From Bugula neritina (Eukaryota > Bryozoa > Gymnolaemata > Cheilostomatida > Bugulidae): a DNA stretch of 60,000 nucleotides. The stretch lies in contig OZ037773.1 of assembly GCA_964035545.1 (NCBI GenBank), positions 3,267,751 to 3,327,750 of the forward strand, written 5' to 3'. A model generated the notes under the pieces. That model saw only the letters and a program-made list of their open reading frames with translations, was not told where the DNA came from and ran no database searches. Shown here one piece after another: positions 24,459 to 45,300 of this stretch. The position numbers were made by a program, and so were the translations under genes. Each line of letters begins with the position of its first letter. Positions within the stretch are counted from its first letter, which is position 1.

Positions 24459-26580
24459 ATGATGACTATGATGCCAGAATCGTTTTATGACATGGGCGTG
24501 GAGTTAACTAAGAAACTTACACAGGCCAAAGCTCAGGCCGAAAGCAGTCAAACCGACTGCCTAGTGCCTGTCACAGTTGCTGAGCAAGACTATGGCTATT
24601 GCAGTGATGAGTTCTATTTCACCGATAGCAAATCTGACCAATCAGCTGACACTTCCGGTAAGTTCTAAGCATCTTAGCATTGTTAGAATGGTTTTTTAAT
24701 TTAGATGAAATATAAATTGACAATACAGAAAATTTACTAATGCAATACATCTATATAGGTGTCACTTAGTTGCTTCTTACAAAATATAATTTGTTGTATA
24801 ATATTGTAATGTATTGAGTCATGCTAATGCAATGCTTCCAGCACCCAGGGGCTCAATTATTGCATCACCCTTGCATCAGTGTCTACTGTGAGTAAGGAAC
24901 TACTAGTGAGGCTAGAATAAACATTATGCAGTCACATGTTATCAAGCCACGTAGTTACATGCCACACTAGTGAGTCTAACTTTCGCTTTCAACAATTTTT
25001 GTGATGTCACTTCCAGGAACTGCCACGCCCCTCACATTAGAAGATGTGGACATGCTTGCTGCTGTTGAGTCCTGGCAGAATAATCTTGCGGACACCGCTA
25101 GTCTCTCAGGCCCCACTTCTAATATGACTACTGCTGCCGCTGCCGAACTGGAGCGAGCTTGCAGCGCATACACAGATCTCTCTGACGCTTCATCCGACGA
25201 AGGTGCCAGCGACTTGCCTGAAATCCTGCGCCGCTCTGTGGTACGTTCTTTTCTGTCTGTCGGGTGACGTGTTGTCAGTCATTTTTCTTTATTTAGACTT
25301 GGGTCATTTTACTTAATTTAATGCACTATATACGTGAAAAAACATCACGCGCACGCACACCAAATTTACTAAAAATTTAGGACAAAACATAGGAAATCGA
25401 GTAAAATTTGAAAAAAAAACCTTGCTTATTCAGCTGTATTTGTTAATATTTTATCAGTTTGATGCAAGAAACTATATATATTAGTTGTTAAACAGTGAAA
25501 AATAGTTAAACACTAGAGGTGTGTAGTGTGTACTAATTTAAGTAAAATGACCCACTTGCATTTTTATATTCCTCAAGGTAGTAGGGATAGTAGTATAGTA
25601 ACTACAGCTCCACCTCTCTTACAGAAGGGAATAGCTAGTCTAATATATGAGTATAGTAATTACATCTCCCTCTCTCTTACAGAAGGGAATAGCTAGCTAG
25701 TCTGATATAGTAGTGTAGTGATTACATCTCCCTCTCTCTTACAGAAGGGGATGACTCCTGAAGAGAAACGCATGAGAAGAAGGGAGTTGAACAGAAGAGC
25801 TGCATTGAGATCCAGACAAAAGAAGAAGTTGTCTTCTTCCGAACAGCTGCAGGTTGGTATTTCAGCCTCATAATTCAGTGTTTACAGTTCCACTCACTGC
25901 CATTCTTATATAGTACCATGTATATTTTATATACTGTAGGAACATGCCTCCCTCTCCTAGTAATATAAAGTTAATGGTAGAGGAATATATACATGTTCAG
26001 GTTGTAGAAATTCTATGCGCGTTGTTTTAGCTTTACACGTGAAATACGCAGTATTTACTGTCAATATATTCCTTCAATAAGGTGACACCAACTGCTTCAA
26101 GTATTTTTCAACTAATGCTTTTCAGCTTGTCTTGTATCATTTAGGGCAGCATATTTTCCGTTTGTTTCCATATTTGAGTCACTGGGTGATTGAGAAAGCA
26201 GAATGGAGTTGCAAATTATAGAGATTGTTTGTCACTCTGTCGATTACATGAACTGGTTTATATTCTTGTGCTTCTACTCCTAGTAATATGTGATTCGTGT
26301 TTGACAGGAAGAAGTAAGGCTGGTCAAGCGAAATGCAGAGTTGCGAGTTGAGTTGAAGAAACTGGAAGAAGCTAAGTGGGAGTTGTATGCTCTTATAAAG
26401 AACCACTTCAAGGGCTGCCCATCAAATAATAATAATAATAATATTATTGTTAACAAGAAGCCGACTGTGCCTGTCCATCAGCAAGTGCCTGCTGTGCATC
26501 ATCAAGCTGTGACTCAACAAGCACCTGCTCACCCACGTCATGGTGGCAGCTTTCAGGGCCAGTTTCTAGCGTTTGATTGA
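24459..26580 (+). CDS. FOS/ATF3/BATF-type bZIP transcription factor
   Basis: Exons 24459-24657, 25017-25240, 25745-25852 and 26308-26580 encode 267 residues. The basic region (residues about 149-169, RRRELNRRAALRSRQKKK) has the NxxAAxxSR DNA-contact signature. A leucine zipper follows with L182, L189, L196 and L203 seven residues apart, ending in an NHFKGCP segment like the H-x-P/C end of FOS and ATF3 zippers. The N-terminal half is acidic and Ser/Thr-rich, a likely activation region. After the zipper come a six-Asn run and a Gln/His/Pro-rich tail. The protein should act in the nucleus as an AP-1-type dimer. The ATG lies 6 bases after a 3' splice site (CAG at 24453), so the 5' UTR is probably in an upstream exon. 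The acceptor of exon 3 is triplicated (see findings). Subfamily (FOS, ATF3 or BATF) cannot be settled from motifs. Confidence 0.82.
25563..25744 (+). repeat. Triplicated 3' splice site before bZIP exon 3
   Basis: Three tandem copies (about 58-62 bp) of TAGTATAGTAATTACATCTC, CCTCTCTCTTACAG and AAGGG. Each has a polypyrimidine tract and a good AG. Only the third AG (25743-25744) gives an open exon. Splicing to the first (25623-25624) or second (25681-25682) reaches an in-frame stop in or after AGCTAG. Confidence 0.9.
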
Positions 26581-28465
26581 AGAGATGGGCGATAAAAGTT
26601 GACTAATATAGGATCGATATCGTTAATGCATATCGAGAAGGATTGCTGCACCCCACACTAATCATAGGAACAATATTTGTTGAATAACTGCAGCGTGCAT
26701 TCACAATATTAAAGGGGAGAGTGTCGGGGCTCTCATATATAGATCAGAATTTTTTGGTATGGCACCCAGTCTAGGCTATGGAGCTGTATTGGGCTGAACA
26801 GGAGTTATATGAGTGGCATGTGCCGTTTTATTATTACTAATTATAACATTTAGTAATTTTCTTTCATAATATTACAGTTTGGTGTGTATCACAATTGGTT
26901 TAATATATATTATACAATATGTATGCTGCACACCTGTTATGTCATAATGTTATGGGAATAAGGTTGGAATAGGTCAGGGTTGGGTGATAAGGCCTGTTTT
27001 AAAGAAATATGAAACAAAAATTATTATAGTATGTTTTATAACAATTTTATGTTATAAGCCATTTTTATTATTCTGTTACTCTATATAGTCTGATATACTT
27101 TTTTAATATGGGTTTCTATAGAAAATTGTGTCCAGTTTTATATGATTATCGATCCTACATGTTTGTTTTGAGACTAACACCTTATATTATCCATCAAGTC
27201 TGGACTTGTTTATGATCTGATACCACTTAATGTATCAAATATACTGCATTTGTTTTATGAACCTTGTCTTCTTGTGTTATTAAATAAACACAGGGTGTAA
27301 CTGTAGTACTATAGTCAACTGGTGACAGTTTTAGAAAACTAAGGTATTTCAGTGAGCTACTAACTTGGGCCACTGCTATTGAATAAACATGACGGCTATA
27401 AATCACTCTTCAAAGAGTTTAGGTTTTACCAACTTGTTAAAAAGAAACTTTATCAGCATATACTAGAAAAGGTATAGTGCATAGACTTCCTGCATATTAT
27501 AATACACAACTATTAGCACAGAAAGCAAAACTAAGCTGGTATGTCTGGGGTTTATAGTTCACACCTGTATTCTGCTGTATGTATTGCATATGCTATATTT
27601 ACAATTCCACTTCGAATTAGAATCTTAATAAATAATAATAAACTAATTATTGTACACAACTTGCTTGTAATTTCGCTAATTACCAATGATAGTGGGTGAA
27701 ATGAGAACACATAGATATGCATAAATGTAATCTAGGAGCAGCTGTGATCTGCAGCACAGATTTCGAGGAAATAAATGAAATCCGCTCAACAAACTTTTCA
27801 TCATTTTTTGCATCAATAGAATTTAATGTTTATATATAAATAACATCAAGTGATGACTATATTTCTTAAGAATTAGTGTTGATTGATTTTGATCGAGGGG
27901 GCTACTCTTTACATAACGAATGATTTAAGCAACTGTTCCAACTTACCACTGTCAGTACATTGTAATGATGAATGGTGGCATATACCCGGCAAGGTTTTGA
28001 TAATATGGACATCAAAAAGTTGCTAAGACATTAACATTAGGCCAAAGCACCTTATTGGTCAATTATTAGGTAGGACCACCCATCAATAATTACAAATAAT
28101 CAACAATACACTTCTATACAAAAGGTATTTTTGGGCTGCGTTACACAACACATAGTTATTATAGTAGAGAACTATAAGTCTCATAATATGGCTGCGCTCA
28201 AACACACCAGCCAATAAATTGTTATCATGTTTTGTGTAGGAATTGAGGCTACATGACTTTATGTACAGATGAATGATATTTAGCAGGGAATTAGTTGGGA
28301 AATGAATATGAAATACCTTGAGCTGAGGTAATCAGAGGCTTAATAGCTGCGTTCTGTAGCAGTCGGCAGGGAGCCACTGCTTGCTCGGAGATGTAATTCA
28401 ATAAGGTTTTCCATTATTGCAAATGTATTACAAGGTTACATGCAATGTAATACTATGATATAATA
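26581..28465. other. bZIP 3' UTR and GPCR upstream region
   Basis: AATAAA at 27283-27288 is the best poly(A) signal, which gives a 3' UTR of about 700 bases. The rest is AT-rich with no coding signal. Confidence 0.45.
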
Positions 28466-36793
<8,328 letters not shown>

Positions 36794-39374
36794 GGTTACG
36801 ACACATTTGGTGCCACTTTCAGTGAAGATACAAATGCCAAGTATTATATAGATAATATAATATACCTGCTGTATAGTGGGAACCTTTTATGACTTTCCTC
36901 TCAACATATCGTTGTCAAATTTATTTATTTCATATTAATGTGTTATTATATTATTAAACTATATTATTTATATATTTTAATAATCATTCAAATAATACAA
37001 ATAAGTAGAAAAACTATTTGCCAGGCATATCAAAGGCTCTGCTTATATGAATCTTTTTTCATATTATTCAGTCAGTTCTATGCTAATTATTAATTTGTGC
37101 TATTTTCCTTATTTATTACAAGAGAAAAGACACTATCTGCTTTTAAATAATTTATTTATCATTGTTTACTTATATGTGGTAAAATGTTTATATCTGTCAG
37201 GTATATTTAAAATTCATTATATTTGTTTATTGCATCCTAATCTGTTGAAAAAGCTACAAATATTTCTTTCAAATGAATTATATAGAATTTTTTTGCTATT
37301 TATGAAGTAATTTTACACATATCGCATGTTTTGCAACTTTTATTTTGGTTTTTATTCTGATGAATGCAGAAAATGTCGAGTCATATCAAACATATCACAG
37401 TTTTTGAACAATTTTCATCGTCAATCAGCATACATATCACTATATGCCCTTTTTGGGGCTATAGCTAAATTATGCCAGGTGCATAATTTAATTGCGTCTT
37501 TGAAACTATTTTGTTAATTTGTTTGTTTTTAATATAATTATATTGTTAAAAGTAATGATAATATATTTCAGAATTTTATATTTTTACTTGCATATCAATT
37601 TTTTGCATACATAAAGCAGCAACTTATTTATGTATTTATTATTGTATATGATATACTTGAGCTAATTGACATAAAACATAATATTAAAACATAATTCATG
37701 TATATTATGTTAATGAAGCTTCATTAAATTATTAATTTTGAACCTATGTCTGTTTTATGAAAACTTAATTATACAGCTTCACGTCAGAATATCTAGTAAC
37801 ATTTTATATTATGTAATAATGCGTATGCTTAACTTCAGTTACTCAGCTAAATTATTAATAAAATATGTTACTCTACTTGTTGAAACAGTTTTACCGGAGT
37901 TGCTTACCCATAAATAAAAACTTGCCCTCAGCTTAAAGAGATAAAGAATATACAGTGAAAAGCACATCTTTTCTAGATTATAAGTTGTAAAAAATTATAA
38001 TATTTTTAAACCCCAGTTTGTTTCTAAAATTCTGCATCATCTAAAACACTTCAGTTCACAATGCAGCTAGAACCGGAAGTTTTCTTGTTATTATGGTGAC
38101 GAAGATTGAACCTCTCGGTGGAGCGCACATGCTTCGTTCTTCGTTTTTGACACTCCAGCTGTGAATCAACATGAACGTTAATAATAATATTATACATTAG
38201 TTTTCGACTGCACGAGTGCCCAACACTTGCAAAACAACAAGTTCAAAACAAGGTACGCATAATATTATCAATGCTGCAAATTAACTTTAAGGTTTTCGTT
38301 GCTGGTTAAGTGCTGGCGGGATACTCATAACTGATAGTGATAGTGATACTCATACTGATAGTGATAAGGATTATCAAATAATCATTATCTAAAAGTAAAA
38401 GTAAAATTAAAGGAAAAAAATAGGCATGACTCAGACTAATGGCATTGTAGTTGTCATTGTGATTGTGGTTGAGTTTAACGGTTGACTTTGAGCTTGACAA
38501 ATCAAAACGAAAACCAGCATTTGTGATACTAGTACTTAGCTTCAGGCTCAGCTTTTAGTTTTACAAATGTTTCTTTTACTTGAACTTAAAATTAGTTACT
38601 ATCAGTATTAGTATTACTATTAGTATTAGTCAATAGGCATGCACGCATTGTGATAATATTGTAATTATTATCCTCGATAATTTTCCTAATATTTATATGA
38701 GACAAAGTCTCAGTATCTATTTCTTTACAATAATCATACTTGTCGTTTTACTCTGTTTACAAAATTACGATTTATTTAAGCTCAAAATTAATGCTCTAAA
38801 ATTAACTTAATAATTAGCTATGAGATTGAGAATAACTGTAAGTAGATGTTTATTTTTCTGAGTAAGCTGAAGCCAAAAATTAAAGAAGTATTTTTATTTT
38901 ATTATTAGCATTTATATTGTTTAAACTTTAAATGGAAGATATAAACTCAAGACTCAGGGCAATGATTGTTGTGCATACGAAATTCACTACTTCTAAGGTA
39001 AGAGGCTTAGTTAACAATTGCTAGGTGTCTGTGTTTTAAGTAGAAGCATTCTGAGTTTGAGATTTTTGAGTTTAAATATTAAAGTCAACTATCACCACAT
39101 TATTTTCAACAAAACTGTTGTCAGCAAAATGACTGCAATGTACTAGTAGGTGCAATGCAATATGTTATCAAGGTAAAAAAAAGCATTTTTATCAGTAACA
39201 TGCAATGAAAGCACTACACTGGATAAGGATCTCTGAGTTTCAGCATAAAAGTTTGTAAATGTTAGACCAGCAATGTGATTTAAGCACATTACATTCGTTG
39301 AGTTTAATGTTATTGATTTTTTGAATGTTTAGTGTTGAAAATATCTTGTTTCTTTGCAGCTGTTACTATAAAGA
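36794..39374. other. GPCR 3' end, AT-rich spacer and calpain 5' region
   Basis: 36794-38000 is very AT-rich, with Leu/Tyr/Ile-rich open frames that show no domain. 38300-38640 is a cryptically simple stretch (AGTGATA, CTAAAAGTAA, ATTAGTATTA) like that at 23220-24010. The probable calpain promoter and 5' UTR exon lie between (see ETS site). Confidence 0.4.
38072..38080 (+). promoter_or_regulatory. ETS-type site, candidate calpain promoter
   Basis: ACCGGAAGT is a perfect ETS core. Downstream, AACAAG/GTACGC at 38251 is a possible donor of a non-coding first exon. The calpain ATG (39375) follows an acceptor TTTGCAG at 39353-39359. Together these suggest a 5' UTR exon near 38100-38251 and a 1.1 kb intron. 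Confidence 0.4.
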
Positions 39375-42300
39375 ATGGGCGTAGATTACTATAAAGGTCA
39401 GAAGTATGAAAAGCTGAAGAAAGAGTTATTAAAATCTGGTCAATTATTTACAGACCCAGAATTTTTACCCAATCAAAAGTCACTATTCTATAGCAGAACA
39501 GAAACAGAAGTTATATGGAAAAGACCAACGGTACGTTCTTATGCATGTTTAAGATACTCTAACAGAGGGATGCTTTATGATTATGTTGTCGTAGAGGAAC
39601 AGTTCACATTTGGTAGGGTTGGAAAACTCCAACGTGTTTAGCCTGCTGTAGGTAAATGTAATTTATGTATGCACTGTAGGAGTTATGCAATGTGCCCAAA
39701 CTAGTAGTGGGCGGAGCCTCGTGTGAAGACCTGATAGAGGGGGAGTACGGAAATCGATGGTTTATAACAGCATGCTCTAATCTAGCCAATCACAAAGCTC
39801 TATTCAATAAGGTGCTGTCAGCTTCGCTTTTAATGTTATGTTGGAAAGTGTTGACTAATAGTATGGAACTGTAAGAGCCTAAACCTGGTGGCAGAACATT
39901 TCAATATCCTTTGACTTTAATGTATTTGAATTTTTAATAGTTTGTAGTTTTAACAAAATTATTCAGTGGTTTTTTTTTTCAAAGTAACATGGTGTAGTTT
40001 GACAAAACAGTTACTTATATAAAATAATTTTGCCCCCACTGGGATTCAAGCCCGAGGTCTCGGCTTGAATCCCAGTGGGGGCAAAATTACACCGCTGGGT
40101 AAGCTCAGCACTGCAATCTAAACTGTCAATAGCAGTAATATTTGAAGTTTTGCTGTGATGTCCAGCTCACCCGTTGCAGTTCTAATTTACATACTCTATG
40201 CAAGTTATTTTAGAGTAAGTAAGAGTTTTGTTGCTATGGTTACTTCAGGTTATTCCCAGCAGCTTAGCGCAAGAATACAATAACACCGGCGCTCACGCTG
40301 GGATATTCAAGTTCCAGTTCTGGTTGTTTGGAACGTGGACAGAGGTGGTGGTGGATGACCTTCTTCCCACTAAGCACGGCAAACTCGTTTACTGTCACTC
40401 TAAGTCTAAGAATGAGTTTTGGAGTGCCCTGCTTGAAAAGGCTTATGCCAAGTTAGTCTAATAAATGCTAGCTTTGAAAAGGATTGTTTTTTTAACTCAA
40501 TATATTTGCTATGGTATATGTTAGTCTAATCTGTTACAGCTCACACCAGTGTCTGTACCTGTGCTGAGGGTCTAAAATGATAACTTTATATTCAAATGTT
40601 TTATTGAATATAAACCAATGTTTGTGGATTATTTGGTGTTGGATTTATATTTAGATTGTCCACTGTTTTATACAAGAAAGAAAATCTGTTCGAATATTAT
40701 CAATATTACTATATTATTACTTTATCTGTTGAATTGTCTTCACTTGATTTTTGTAAAAGTGATTTCTGAAAAATTAGTTGTGTTCAAAACTTGTATTAGT
40801 TGTTTTAGTTTTAACTTATTTTTTTTAGTAAAAATCTTTAATATTGTGTTGCGGTTGACATTGTTTTGTTGTTTGCAGACTATTTGGAGATTATGAGTCA
40901 CTGAAAGAAGGGCTGGCTGTCAACGCACTTGTTGACTTTACGGGAGGGGTGCCAGAAAGATTCGACGTTGCAACAATAGACCAGGAAAATGAGACTACGT
41001 GCAAGTTGGTATTCAGCCAATTAGAAGAAGCTCTGGCCAATAGTGCTTTGATAGTTGCTGAGGTCAAGGTGAGGCTAAGGTCACAATATCTTATTGATGA
41101 TTGGCTGATTTATTTTGGAAAATTTGTCAAACAAAACCCTAATCTATCGGTGTAAAACTTCGGATATAATTTGTTTTATCTGCGTTTCCTTCAACAATAC
41201 TGAAATACGAAAATTGTCTTATAGAAGGTCATTAACAAATATAGCAGTTATTAAGCATGCACATAAATCATATAAATAATAATATCCAATGTTTTCCTTT
41301 AGAATGCTAATGCCTCAGAACTAGCATCGGAAGAAGAAGCTATATCGAGTGGTGCCATTGATGTCCCTGAAGGAACTGATGTATTAGTGTTAAACTCGTC
41401 TCCCCCAGCCACCCAATCAGGTACACTGAGTTATTAACATTTATGTGACAAATGCTCCGTTCATATCTCACGGCTCCATTTCTCGCGAAATTCCATAGGT
41501 CACGAGATGAAATTGGACCTCTGTTTTGTGGCTTATGTATGTGTGTATGGGGACGAAATGGTCGAAATTTGTTTAATTCAGGAGTTAAATCTGGTATTCC
41601 ACTATGTCGTTGATTGAGGTTTCAGGACCCGCAGCTGAGTGAGATACAAAAGGAGCATTGTATTACGTTATCTATTCTTTGTGTAGACTTTGCTTGCAGC
41701 ATGACAAGTTATATAATAAAGCAACAAAGTTTTAAACAGTCAGCTAAGAAACTAGGCTATCCAACTTGTATATCTGTTGCTATGTAGCAGTGTGTGTATT
41801 ATTATTTACTTCAATCAAAACCTGCTAAATATTAGCTATCATTTTACAATTGATTATTTTAGTGGATGTTTGCATATAAAATGCAATCAATTCAATCACT
41901 TTTCATATACAACAATACTTGGCAAACTAAATCAATATGGTCTCACTTCAACTTGTTCATATCCATATATTTTGTGTAGCATGTTCTGTAAATAATGATG
42001 ATTTACTGCTGTATTTACTTTAAAAGATTACTTTAATTTTGTGACTCTAATTACTTGCTCTTTGAAATGTTGGTTTCTAAGTTTACCTGACTGAAAATAT
42101 TGTTAATATGATGATTTAGTAACTTCGCCAGCAAATGTTGGCAGGTAACTCCTTTCCATAATTTCGATTATGTTTTTTAATTTTGAATCGACAGAAAATG
42201 TTCATAGTTATGATTAGTTCAACTTTTCAATAAATATTTTGCAATAAAAAAATTTGTGAATTTTTTCAATATTTAGGAGGTTCAGATGCTATTCGAGCTC

Positions 42301-45300
42301 CAAAAACAGGCTACTTCAGGGACAACTCCATAGTGAGAGACAGCTTTATGACTGATGGTGGTTTACTCGTGGACCATGGCTATAACCTTCGAGAGGTCAA
42401 GAACATTCAAATCAGGAAAGGCGAGTCGTACCGAATGGTGAGACTTCAAACACCGTGGCAGACGGGACAGTGGATGGGTCGCTGGTCGAATGTGTAGGTT
42501 TGCTAGTTTCAGTTTGTTAGTTTCAAGTTGGGAGGAGTTTGCTAATTTTAGTTTAGAACCCGTTTGCTAGTTTCAGTTTAGAACTCGTTTGCTAGTTTCA
42601 GTTTAGAGCTGGTTTGCTAGTTTCAGTTTAGAACTCGTTTGCTAGTTTCAGTTTAGAGCTGGTTTGCTAGTTTCAGTTTAGAACTCGTTTGCTAGTTTCA
42701 GTTTAGAGCTGGTTTGCTAGTTTCAGTTTAGAACTCGTTTGCTAGTTTCAGTTTAGAGCTGGTTTGCTAGTTTCAGTTTAGAACTCGTTTGCTAGTTTCA
42801 GTTTAGAACTCGTTTGTTAGTTTTAGTTTGGGAGGAGTTTGCTAATTTTAGTTTAAAACTGGCTTGCTAGTTTCAGTTTAGAACTCGTTTGCTAGTTTCA
42901 GTTTAGAGCGTATTTCTCTTGCCTAAGGGATAGAATCACATCACGTACATATAAGTATTGAAAATACAATAATTTCATATTGTCAAATTTAAAACTCACC
43001 TAAGCTACATAGCATAAAGCTGTGAGCATTAGAAAAAAGTTTACTTTTAGTAAAGAGCCAGTAATATCTTTTTGCAATGTTCAAAAGTTTTCAGATGTTT
43101 GAAATTGTCGTTGAATTACTTTCAATGGCATAAGAAGATATTTCTTACGTTCAGTTTGTTTTTTGGAGTCCTGTAAGCATAGTTATTATGCAGTAGTGGG
43201 CCAACTACTGTACAGTAATTATGTACAATATATTTTAACGTTGGAAAAATACATTGTGTGCGTATTTTTATGATAATATTTCAGTTTTATTATGTTGACC
43301 ATTTCAAATGATGCATACTCAGCTAGGTACGTCCGTTGTTGTTTACCGCGGCCATTGTTTCTGTTGTACAGGTCACAGGAAATGAAAAGTATGACGGTTC
43401 AAGAAAGAAATAAACTGGGACTGAAGTTTGAGAATGAGTCTGATTTCTGGATGTTGCTCAGTGATTTCTTAGCTAATTTTACACACATGGATGTTTGTCA
43501 CTTTTTCAAGACATCAATGTTTACCTTGAAGAGATCGTGGACTGAGTCAGCTCTTACAGGTACATGAGTAATCAAAAGCAGACGACATCTTTACGACATT
43601 ATTTCACCTCACCCTAGATTATTTAACATATCGCATAAAAAGACACATTGAAATTTTAATTCACATTCCAATTCATGCTGTATTAGCTTTTCAAATCTGA
43701 AAATATTGAAATTATTTAATGAATGTTCAACAGGATTATTGTGTTAGTTTATGCATCTTATTACAAACTCGTCTCGCTCGCCAACAGAATCTTCTGGGTG
43801 TCACTTTAAAACCCCTTAAAGTACTGCTGAAAAGGTTTTGGGGCAGACTTGTGTGTAGCATCAGAAGTTGTCTGCCCTTATAATCAAACAAACTTCTCCC
43901 ATACACAAACTAGAAGCCATGAACTGGAACTATGAAAACTGATTCATTACAGCCAATACATTGAATTCTGAAAACAAATAGTTTGAGATCTCAAAAGTTA
44001 TCTCTCAAAACGTTTAAACTTTCCCTCAATGTTACATAATACTGTCATGGTTATGTTTAGGTGAATGGATAAACTCTCTCCATGATAACAGGTCCGGAGG
44101 AAACCTCAGCCACCCGACATTTTTTAATAATCCTCAGGTATGAGCTTTGCTACGTTTTGTGATCGTATTTGACTATATATTTGAATGAATTTTTATTTCG
44201 CAAGGCTTCATGTTTAAAAACACAGGAAGCTATTATCTATATTAAGATATACTTATGTTAGACTATATTCCAGACTGGGTTCTAGATCATGCAAAGGTGT
44301 AGAAGGCTGTTATTTTTTTTAATTATAGACAAATTATTTTGTTAAGTTTTTTTTACAAAAGATTAAAGAATTGTGGGAATATTTATGCTTGTCCTAAAAT
44401 ATTGTATATTTACTAGCTGCATGCAAGCCTGCATTGCTTAGCAGTGCATCAACATTTTTATAGCCTCAAATTATGATAAAAGTTCAAAACTCTGTTCAGT
44501 GTGGTATAATCAACAGCGAGTTATAGTATATTATAGTACAGTAGTCAAGATAAGGTCAAGCTAAGGTCACACTGTAACTAATAGCATTAAGTACATGATT
44601 TGTTGCAGTACATGTTTGACATGACAGTATCTTCCAACTCTGTGAACTATCCACTAATGGTTAGTCTGGAGCAGAATGACAGAACACTGGTCAGAAGGGG
44701 TGAACGAGGATCCAAAAACAGCTCAATTGGATTCACTATTATGAAGGTAGCTTAAGGGTCCACACTTAGGCAGCTCCATGAAAGATTGAAGTTTTAAAAA
44801 AACTAATGGTTTCTGAACACAGCACAGTCTTTTCTCGGAGACTATGACCCTATTGTTTTTTTAAACCGATTGGCTGTGCAGTGTAGAACATGCTTCTTTT
44901 AATGCCCAATTGTAAATGGGTTTTCAGTAGTGCATATTTTAGTAGGCATTCAAAAATTTACTTAGGTACTGTGAATATGTTATAGGTATGGGTTACTATA
45001 GGTGTGCTTTATATATAGGATGTAGGCTTAAATGAAGTAAAATGATAAAAGTGTGTCATACAATCTAGTAAATTAATTAGATAATAAAGAAAATCAAACC
45101 GAACGATGCTATTTATATACACTTGCGTCTTGCATGCTTTACACATGCCTTATAGTTTTTTCTTGGGAAATCTATTTTTGTATGAATCATACTGTCAATT
45201 TTAATTTTAATGTATATTTCTTTAAACTACTCATTAAAAAGCTTTTAATCTAAGATTATATAAATATAAAAATTTTATTATGTAATGATAGAAATAAAGT

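Noticed and set aside
37047-37517. Two AT-rich frames of 87 and 63 codons
   Set aside because: Leu/Tyr/Ile/Phe composition follows base composition; no motif, splice partner or membrane-protein pattern beyond hydrophobicity.
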